Shown one piece after another: positions 6,253-11,614 of a stretch of DNA of 11,614 bases. The DNA comes from Planctomycetota bacterium (lineage in GTDB: Bacteria; Planctomycetota; PUPC01; JABMSA01; JAUWKK01). The stretch covers positions 1 through 11,614 of the forward strand of contig JAUWKK010000049.1 in the NCBI GenBank assembly GCA_030614245.1, given 5' to 3'. Under the pieces are notes generated by a model. The model had not been told where the DNA came from. It was given only the letters and a program-made list of their open reading frames with translations, and searched no databases. Position numbers and translations under genes: made by a program. The first letter of the stretch is position 1; each line of letters begins with the position of its first letter.

Positions 6253-7476
6253 ATGCAACAAACCCCGCTGTTCACGAATGAAGAAAAGGGACTGATCGAG
6301 CATTACAGTCGCCAATCGCCTACTGATCCTCGTGAGGTGACACCAGCAACAAGTTTAGACGAGTTGAACTTGAATTGGCGAGAGAAAGACTTGCCTGAGC
6401 GTGAGCGCACAAAGCATGTTCATCGCCTTCATCCCTACTTGGGTAAGTTCATTCCGCAATTGGTTGAGATATTTCTTCGTAAATACTTGAGACCAGGAGA
6501 AACCGTCTACGATCCTTTTTGCGGCTCTGGTACCACCCTGGTTGAGGCCAGTGTTCTGGACATCAACTCGATTGGTTGCGATATCGCCGCATTCAATTGT
6601 CTCCTCACCAATGTCAAAACTGCCGAGTATGACATTGCGCTGATGAAAAGGGAAGTCCTCGATATTTTGGCCAAAGTACAGGATAGGACACAACCTACAC
6701 TTTTCGGCGAGCAATGGGCACATAATGGACATGAGGATACTGATAACAAGTACCTGTTGGAGTGGTATGCGCCTCAAGCCAGGAAGGAGCTCTTGACTTA
6801 TCGGTCACTTATTTCAGATTATCAGTATCAGGATTTGCTCAAGGTCATTCTGTCCAGGGCAGCGAGATCTGCGCGACTTACCACCCATTTTGACTTGGAC
6901 TTCCCAAAACAGCCACAAACAGAACCTTACTACTGCTACAAGCATTCCAGAACATGCTATCCAATCCAAGAAGCTTTCAAGTTCTTGAAGCGGTATAGCC
7001 TGGACGCAATTCGGCGGATAGAACAATACGGAAAGCTTCGGACCCAGGCAAGGGTCGCTGTGCTTTGGGGGGATGCCAGAGTTGTTTCACTGCCAGGGTC
7101 AGTAGATGGGGTGATTACTTCTCCACCTTACGTGGGGCTGATCGATTACCACTTACAGCACCGATACGCTTATGAGTTGCTGGGTCTCCCCACCAGTAGT
7201 GGAGATGAAATAGGGGCAGCTTTCAAGGGCAACTCCCAAAGCGCCAAAGAAGCCTATAAACAAGAGATTGCTGCTGTGTTTGCTCATACCAGTGAGTACA
7301 TGAAGAGTGGCAAGCAGATGATTATCATCGCGCGTGATCGAGATAATCTGTACGATGGAATTGCTGCTGATTGTGGGTTCGAGGTCGAAGACATGGTGCG
7401 GAGGCATGTAAACCGTCGCACAGGTCGTCGGGCAAACGAATTCTTTGAGGAAGTCTTCGTTTGGAGGAAGAGATGA
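6253..7476 (+). CDS. site-specific DNA methyltransferase (probably N4-cytosine) of a type II R-M system
   Basis: Transfers a methyl group from S-adenosylmethionine to a DNA base, protecting host DNA from the adjacent endonuclease. The 407-residue protein has the amino-methyltransferase signature: HPYLGKFIPQLVEIFL (motif X-like, about 56-71), SAM-binding motif I DPFCGSGTT at 87-95, and the catalytic motif IV TSPPY with Ser290-Pro-Pro-Tyr293. SPPY, as opposed to DPPY, is typical of N4-cytosine enzymes. About 195 residues separate motif I from motif IV, an alpha-like order in which the target-recognition region could lie between them. The segment FDLDFPKQPQTEPYYCYKH is a candidate for it. Its stop overlaps the endonuclease start by 4 bases. 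Base composition is much less GC-rich than the permease gene (30 of 60 at 6481-6540 against 44 of 60 at 5401-5460), consistent with acquisition by transfer. The target site is not readable with certainty. Confidence 0.85.
   Translation: MQQTPLFTNEEKGLIEHYSRQSPTDPREVTPATSLDELNLNWREKDLPERERTKHVHRLHPYLGKFIPQLVEIFLRKYLRPGETVYDPFCGSGTTLVEASVLDINSIGCDIAAFNCLLTNVKTAEYDIALMKREVLDILAKVQDRTQPTLFGEQWAHNGHEDTDNKYLLEWYAPQARKELLTYRSLISDYQYQDLLKVILSRAARSARLTTHFDLDFPKQPQTEPYYCYKHSRTCYPIQEAFKFLKRYSLDAIRRIEQYGKLRTQARVAVLWGDARVVSLPGSVDGVITSPPYVGLIDYHLQHRYAYELLGLPTSSGDEIGAAFKGNSQSAKEAYKQEIAAVFAHTSEYMKSGKQMIIIARDRDNLYDGIAADCGFEVEDMVRRHVNRRTGRRANEFFEEVFVWRKR
7463..7467 (+). promoter_or_regulatory. ribosome binding site for the endonuclease, inside the methyltransferase gene
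   Basis: GGAGG lies 5 bases before ATG 7473, which overlaps the methyltransferase stop as ATGA. This decides for 7473 over the in-frame TTG at 7461 and implies coupled translation, with methyltransferase made first. Confidence 0.65.
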
Positions 7477-8285
7477 TCAGTGATGAGACCGGAAACGCCA
7501 TCAAGGGTTATCTTGAGGGGTTCATTCAAGGTCTGATCGAAGAGCACAGACCCGAGACCAGACGTGCGATAGCGCGAGAGGAGCGTGCGGCTAATACATC
7601 TTCCAGAGGTATGCTCAAGCCGTTTCACGAAGCCATGGTTCCGCCAGAGTTACTTCGCATAAGTGCTTTCGAGAGGTCGTTTTCCACGAAGCTTGGCACC
7701 ACGTTTGAGGAGTGTGCTCGTCTTATTGCTCTGCAAACATATGCTGTGGCTGAGCGCGGATATTCGGCCAGTGGAAGAATGCCCGCCGCTGCAACTATAA
7801 AAATCGAGGAAGTCATCGGTCGCATCAATGAGGGTCAGAGGCCAGATTTCCTGGCTCTGGTAGCCGAAGTTGTGCAAATTGGCGATGAGCGACGGGTAGA
7901 CAGACCTGCTATTGCCGATCTTTATCTCAAGGACAAGGTTGGTCACGAGTACTTCTTTGAGATCAAATCTCCCAAACCGAACAAGGGACAATGCCTGGAA
8001 GTCACTGAGCGGTTGTTGCGCATCCACGCTATTACACAAAAGCCCAGGCCCTATGTCAACGCCTACTTTGCGATGGCCTACAATCCCTACGGTACCCGCA
8101 TGGAAGACTACCGGCACAGTTTCAGCCTCCAATATCTGGACATGGAGGATGAGGTGGTTCTGGGAGCGGACTTCTGGACGTTGGTTGGTGGTGAAGGAAC
8201 GTATGAAGAATTGCTCGATATCTATCGGGAGGCAGGAAGACATAAAGGCAAGATAATGGTTGACGCCTTAGCGTTTGGTTTTTGA
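7473..8285 (+). CDS. type II restriction endonuclease, PD-(D/E)XK fold, possibly TdeIII/MjaII-like
   Basis: Predicted to cut unmodified DNA at the site protected by the upstream methyltransferase. The 270-residue protein contains a candidate catalytic core: Asp149 in PAIADLYLKDK, then Glu163-Ile-Lys165 in YFFEIKSPKPNKGQ, the D-x(13)-E-x-K spacing of PD-(D/E)XK nucleases. The N-terminal part is helical and includes STKLGTTFEECARLIA (around 71-86), which may supply a further acidic residue. From memory the FEIKSPKPNKGQ region resembles the TdeIII/MjaII family, whose known members recognise GGNCC, and M.MjaII is an N4-cytosine enzyme. That match is a recollection I could not test. It sits directly behind the methyltransferase with a 4-base overlap and shares its lower GC content. 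Nothing suggests truncation. Confidence 0.72.
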   Translation: MISDETGNAIKGYLEGFIQGLIEEHRPETRRAIAREERAANTSSRGMLKPFHEAMVPPELLRISAFERSFSTKLGTTFEECARLIALQTYAVAERGYSASGRMPAAATIKIEEVIGRINEGQRPDFLALVAEVVQIGDERRVDRPAIADLYLKDKVGHEYFFEIKSPKPNKGQCLEVTERLLRIHAITQKPRPYVNAYFAMAYNPYGTRMEDYRHSFSLQYLDMEDEVVLGADFWTLVGGEGTYEELLDIYREAGRHKGKIMVDALAFGF

Positions 8286-8470
8286 GTGCTGATTCATCGG
8301 GATGGAGATGGGAATGCCGCCCAATAAGCGCATGCAGCCGACTGCCTGATCGAGGGTTTGATTGTTGCCGGTCTTCGCTTTGATTCGTGTTTTTGATTGA
8401 TGCGCACGCTGTCTCACCCGGCCGCGGCTGTTGTGCCAAGCGTTGGGACGTTTGTTGGGGTTCTACGTCA
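8286..8470 (+). other. gap between R-M genes and kinase gene
   Basis: No RNA gene or clear terminator is seen. The kinase reading frame stays open back to a GTG at 8387, so the 3' part of this gap could be coding if translation starts there. Composition returns towards GC-rich after about 8400, which roughly marks the right edge of the AT-richer R-M segment. Confidence 0.4.
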
Positions 8471-10603
8471 ATGCGCAAGCCTGCCTTCAAGATGGCGGCT
8501 CTCTCGCGGATATATCTCGTCGCCATCGTGGCGATCGTGATCCCGAGCCTGGTGCTGATCTACTTCGGCTACCAGCTAATCGGCGAGATGCGCCAGTTGA
8601 TGGGCGAGCGTCAGGCTAAAACGCTGCGGGCGGAGGTGCGGCTCAAGGTAGCGCTGATCGAAAACGACATCGTCGAGCGCGAACGGCGGATACTCGATTC
8701 CATCGCACTGGGCGACCCCGATACGGCGGCGGAGCTCGCAGCCTTCGAGAAGACCGAGAGAATGGTCGAGCAGTTCTTCCTGCTTGACTCGAACTTCGAT
8801 CTGGTGTATCCGCAGCCGCCGAGGCCTCACGCGGTGAATGCCGCCCCTCCTCCACAGATCGTTGAAAAGCCCCGCATCCAGGAGATTCGCAAGCAGGGCG
8901 AGCACGAGGAGTTCGTCAACAAGAACCCGCGGGCAGCGCTGACATACTATCTGAACCGCCTGGAGCGGCTGAAGGAAGCGCGGCTGAAGGAAGCAACGCC
9001 CATCAAGACTACGGCGGCGCTTTCCGACGTTGCCGGCGTGTGTTTCAAGCTCGGCGACTTCGAGGCCGCGGTCGACTACTACCGCCAACTGATCCAGTGC
9101 GCATCGGGGGGCGAGGCAGACCCCGCGAAGCTGGCTCTCGCCAAGTACCAAATGGCCCTTGCGCAGATGAAGCTCGGCGACACCGACGCGGCGATACGGA
9201 CCTTCCTCGATCTTTACGATGACCTCGTCGAAGAGCGCCTGCAACTGAAGCACCGCCTGCGCGCGCAATTCTTCAAGCAGCGCACCACCGAGGATCTCGA
9301 AGAACTCGCATCCGCCCACAAGTTCACCGAAGAACTCTCACGGCGCTACGCGGCGCTCAAGCGGGAGGCGCAGCGCAAGGAGAAGAAGAAGGCATTCCTC
9401 GACCGGCTCAACGACTACATCGTGGTCCGCCTGAGAGTTGAAGACCCCGAAGCTGCCGCCGAACAGCCTGGATTTCAGCACCTGCAGGAGCAGATCAGCG
9501 GCGAATACGTCCTGATTGCGTACACGTTCTTATGGCCGAACGAATTCAGTGATGGACCCTGGCTGCTGGGCTTCAAGACGGACCTTGATTTCGTTAAGGA
9601 CTCCATCATCGCCGGATACCTCGAGCAGCCCGACACCGGCCGTGGCACCGAGATCAGCGTGATGGACCGCGCCGGCTCGCACCTCTGGGGCGCCGCCCTC
9701 AAGCCCACCGAAGAAGGCGTCGTCATCGAAGAATTCCCCAGCGTGCTGCAGTTCTGGAAGCTTGGTATTGTCGACCGCGACCCCAACTCGCCGCTCGAAG
9801 CGGCCAGGAAGTTCTCCATCATTTACACATCCCTCAACCTGCTCATCTTCTTGATCATTCTCGTCGGCGTCGCCCTTACGATAAAGGACATGAAGCGCGA
9901 GATCGAGATTTCCAAACTCAAGAGCGATTTCGTGTCGAACGTCTCGCACGAGCTCAAGACGCCCCTCTCGCTGATCCGAATGTACGCCGAGACACTGCAA
10001 TTGGGCCGTGTGCAGACCAAACAGAAAGTGCAGAAGTACTACGACGTCATCATCAGAGAGAGCGAGCAGCTTACCTGGCTGATCAACAACGTGCTCGACT
10101 TCTCCAGGATCGAGTCGGGCAGGCGGCTGTATCAGCTCCGGGACGGCGACATCCGCGAGGTCGTCACCGAGACCATCGATGCGTATCACTACGACCTCGA
10201 CGGGCGGGGCTTCGAGGTGAGACTTAACATCCAGCCGGACCTGCCGCTCGTGCCCATCGACCGCAATGCCATCTCGCAGGCGTTGATGAATCTGCTCAAC
10301 AACGCCGTGAAGTATTCGCAGGACGAGAAGGTGATCTCCGTGGACGTCCGGCAGGATGGGACGAAGGTGCTCATCTCCGTATCCGACTGCGGTATCGGCA
10401 TCAGCGAGGCCGACCAGGAGAAGATATTCGACATCTTTTACAGGAGCGGCGACTATGCCGTGAGGCGCACGAAGGGGACGGGCCTCGGGCTGGCAATCGT
10501 CAAGCACGCGGCCGAAGCACACAATGGGGAAGTTCACGTGCAAAGCGAAAAGGGCGTCGGCAGCACGTTCACCATCCTGCTGCCGCTTGACAAGCAAACG
10601 TAG
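8471..10603 (+). CDS. membrane sensor histidine kinase with extracytoplasmic TPR-like region
   Basis: Senses an unknown envelope signal and phosphorylates the downstream regulator. The 710-residue protein has a first helix at about 14-36, an extracytoplasmic region of about 410 residues, and a second helix at about 450-471. The cytoplasmic kinase core follows: H-box SHELKTPL with His493, N-box NLLNNAVKYS (Asn611), G1 box SDCGIGIS (Asp639), F-box DIFYRSG and G2 box GTGLGLAIVKH. In the sensor region, residues about 178-255 look like two TPR repeats (VAGVCFKLGDFEAAVDYYRQL and the stretch ending KLGDTDAAIRTFLDLY), preceded by a charged helix that may be a coiled coil. No HAMP domain is evident. 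I start at ATG 8471; GTG 8387 and ATG 8492 are in-frame alternatives and none has a strong ribosome binding site. The kinase precedes its regulator, the reverse of the usual phoB-phoR order. Confidence 0.87.
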   Translation: MRKPAFKMAALSRIYLVAIVAIVIPSLVLIYFGYQLIGEMRQLMGERQAKTLRAEVRLKVALIENDIVERERRILDSIALGDPDTAAELAAFEKTERMVEQFFLLDSNFDLVYPQPPRPHAVNAAPPPQIVEKPRIQEIRKQGEHEEFVNKNPRAALTYYLNRLERLKEARLKEATPIKTTAALSDVAGVCFKLGDFEAAVDYYRQLIQCASGGEADPAKLALAKYQMALAQMKLGDTDAAIRTFLDLYDDLVEERLQLKHRLRAQFFKQRTTEDLEELASAHKFTEELSRRYAALKREAQRKEKKKAFLDRLNDYIVVRLRVEDPEAAAEQPGFQHLQEQISGEYVLIAYTFLWPNEFSDGPWLLGFKTDLDFVKDSIIAGYLEQPDTGRGTEISVMDRAGSHLWGAALKPTEEGVVIEEFPSVLQFWKLGIVDRDPNSPLEAARKFSIIYTSLNLLIFLIILVGVALTIKDMKREIEISKLKSDFVSNVSHELKTPLSLIRMYAETLQLGRVQTKQKVQKYYDVIIRESEQLTWLINNVLDFSRIESGRRLYQLRDGDIREVVTETIDAYHYDLDGRGFEVRLNIQPDLPLVPIDRNAISQALMNLLNNAVKYSQDEKVISVDVRQDGTKVLISVSDCGIGISEADQEKIFDIFYRSGDYAVRRTKGTGLGLAIVKHAAEAHNGEVHVQSEKGVGSTFTILLPLDKQT

Positions 10604-10633
10604 CACCGGCCGGGAGTTCGTTTTAAGAAAGGC

Positions 10634-10737
10634 AACCACACCCGCCTGCCGGCGGGCAGGGATGAACGCTGATTATTAAGAACCGCTATCGCTATTTATC
10701 GGGTGCCTGCCCGCCTGTGGCGGGTTTATCCGCGGTT
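10634..10737 (+). repeat. large imperfect inverted repeat with a palindrome inserted in each arm
   Basis: With two short inserts removed, the left arm reads AACCAC+GGATGAACGCTGAT and the right arm, on the minus strand, reads AACCGCGGATAAA+CACCCGAT: clear inverted repeats flanking about 20 bases. The left insert is ACCCGCCTGCCGGCGGGCAG (10640-10659) and the right insert CCTGCCCGCCTGTGGCGGG (10706-10724). Both are CCCGCC/GGCGGG hairpins. The element occupies most of the gap between kinase and regulator and could form a strong structure in a shared transcript. Confidence 0.65.
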
Positions 10738-10782
10738 TCTTCGTTTGCATCTTCGGCGCATTCGTGATATGCTTGGTTCATT

Positions 10783-10797
10783 CCCGCCCGAGGCGGG
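10783..10797 (+). repeat. CCCGCC-type palindrome before the response regulator
   Basis: CCCGCC-cga-GGCGGG, a perfect 6-bp stem about 45 bases before the regulator's start codon. It is the third hairpin of this family in the gap and has no T-run, so it is not an obvious terminator. Confidence 0.6.
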
Positions 10798-10841
10798 CAC
10801 GGATTGACATTTCACCGGCAGAACGGCGATAGGGGATCGCG

Positions 10842-11522
10842 ATGGCCAAGATTCTGATCGTTGAAGACGAACCGGACATGGTCGAAGGGCTCCGGGACAA
10901 CCTGGTCTACGAAGGCTATGATGTTGTGAGCGCCGGCGACGGCGAAACAGGCCTTGCGCTCGCCGCCGAAGAATCGCCCGATCTCATCTTGCTCGACATC
11001 ATGCTGCCCGGCAAGAATGGCTACCAGGTTTGCAGGGAGATGAGGTCGAAAGGCATCGACGTGCCCGTAATCATGCTCACGGCCAAGAGCCAGGAAGTCG
11101 ACAAGGTGCTCGGCCTCGAACTGGGCGCGGACGACTACATCACCAAGCCGTTCAGCATCCGCGAACTTCTCGCACGGATCAAGGCTGTATTGCGCCGGGG
11201 GGGAGCCCACACGAAGAAAATCAAGACGGCCGAGTTCGGAAACGTCAAAGTCGACTTCCGACGCGGCATCGCCGTCAAAGACGGCAACAGCATCGAGCTC
11301 TCGCACTACGAAAACGAAATCCTGCGGCTGCTCGTCGCCAACAAAGACGAGCCGGTCTCGCGAAATCGGCTGCTCGACGAAGTCTGGGGCTACGACCTCT
11401 TCCCAACTACCAGGACGATCGACAACCACGTGGTGAAGCTGCGGCAGAAAATCGAAGACGACCCGCACAATCCCAGGCACTTGGTGACCGTGCACGGGAT
11501 CGGATACAAGTTCATCGACTGA
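10842..11522 (+). CDS. OmpR/PhoB-family response regulator
   Basis: DNA-binding transcription factor activated by phosphorylation, 226 residues. Receiver domain 1-120: acidic pocket Glu8-Asp9, phosphoacceptor Asp52 in LILLDIMLPGKNG, switch Thr80 in MLTAKS and Lys102 in DYITKPFS. C-terminal winged helix about 130-226: SHYENEILRLLVANKDEPVSR, RTIDNHVVKLRQKIE recognition helix and VHGIGYKF hairpin. ATG 10842 is preceded by AGGGGA at 10831-10836. All phosphotransfer residues are intact. The likely partner is the kinase encoded upstream, 238 bases away, closest in type to PhoR/PhoB-like pairs. Whether it shares the kinase transcript or has its own promoter is unclear: the gap contains palindromes and a TTGACA at 10804 without a convincing -10. 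Its targets cannot be inferred here. Confidence 0.9.
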   Translation: MAKILIVEDEPDMVEGLRDNLVYEGYDVVSAGDGETGLALAAEESPDLILLDIMLPGKNGYQVCREMRSKGIDVPVIMLTAKSQEVDKVLGLELGADDYITKPFSIRELLARIKAVLRRGGAHTKKIKTAEFGNVKVDFRRGIAVKDGNSIELSHYENEILRLLVANKDEPVSRNRLLDEVWGYDLFPTTRTIDNHVVKLRQKIEDDPHNPRHLVTVHGIGYKFID

Positions 11523-11580
11523 ATGTGGAGCAGCCTTTCCAGGCTGCTGCTTAATTGGCAGGCTGAAAGCCTGCCCCACG
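11523..11580 (+). repeat. uninterrupted copy of the outer double-hairpin element
   Basis: Starts immediately after the regulator stop codon. The left arm (11523-11546) is identical to 190-213 and folds as CAGCCT-ttcc-AGGCTG. TTAATTGG follows, then CAGGCT-gaa-AGCCTG and CCCCAC. The two arms are also imperfect inverted repeats of each other. This copy defines the reference structure for the interrupted copies at 190-341, 1479-1635 and 5975-6074. It may act as a 3' structure for the regulator transcript but has no T-run. Confidence 0.78.
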
Positions 11581-11614
11581 GGCACGGAGCGATTGGCGGA
11601 TGCCTGCATCAATA

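Noticed and set aside
9530..10639. 369-codon minus-strand open frame opposite the kinase
   Set aside because: It mirrors the kinase core, whose H, N and G boxes are all on the + strand; no independent start signal or domain.
10640..10797. Three CCCGCC hairpins as a CRISPR array
   Set aside because: Units are self-complementary, unevenly spaced, embedded in another repeat, and lack uniform spacers or cas genes.
10804..10832. TTGACA before the response regulator as a promoter
   Set aside because: At 16-18 base spacing the -10 candidates (for example GATAGG) match consensus poorly, and the start point would fall on or beside the start codon despite a clear ribosome binding site.
11531..11575. 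Double hairpin after the regulator as an intrinsic terminator
   Set aside because: No T-run follows either stem, and the same sequence occurs upstream of genes elsewhere in the window, so it is better called a dispersed repeat.

Overview
The window reads as chromosomal DNA from a diderm (Gram-negative type) bacterium: two LptF/LptG-family permeases imply an outer membrane with lipopolysaccharide-type export. Most genes are GC-rich and all convincing complete genes lie on the + strand. Short GC-rich palindromes with a core like CCCGCC-N(2-4)-GGCGGG are scattered through gaps and even inside genes. I suspect an environmental lineage such as Planctomycetota, but no marker gene proves this.

Layout. 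Positions 1-60 may hold the 5' end of a leftward gene cut by the window edge. A good sigma70-like promoter (101-129) precedes lptF (354-1475) and lptG (1649-2731), each preceded by a copy of the same composite repeat. lptG overlaps a solute-binding protein gene (2728-4128), which abuts a gene for a fused two-domain ABC permease (4140-5963, alternative start 4125). The last three look like one transcription unit. No ATPase gene is present for either the Lpt complex or the importer, so both must borrow one from elsewhere.

A repeat-rich gap (5964-6252) holds a perfect-consensus promoter and an intrinsic-terminator-like hairpin. It leads into a compact, visibly AT-richer restriction-modification pair: a DNA methyltransferase with an SPPY catalytic motif (6253-7476) and a PD-(D/E)XK endonuclease (7473-8285), overlapping by 4 bases.

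The right third is a two-component system: a large membrane histidine kinase with an extracytoplasmic TPR-like sensor region (8471-10603), then, after a 238-base gap full of palindromes, an OmpR/PhoB-type response regulator (10842-11522). The window ends in a double-hairpin copy of the outer repeat seen at the left end.

The most unusual features are the nested repeat system (one palindrome family inserted into other repeats and in frame into coding sequence), the binding protein with a C-terminal membrane anchor beside a fused permease, and the promoter-plus-terminator leader in front of the restriction-modification genes.
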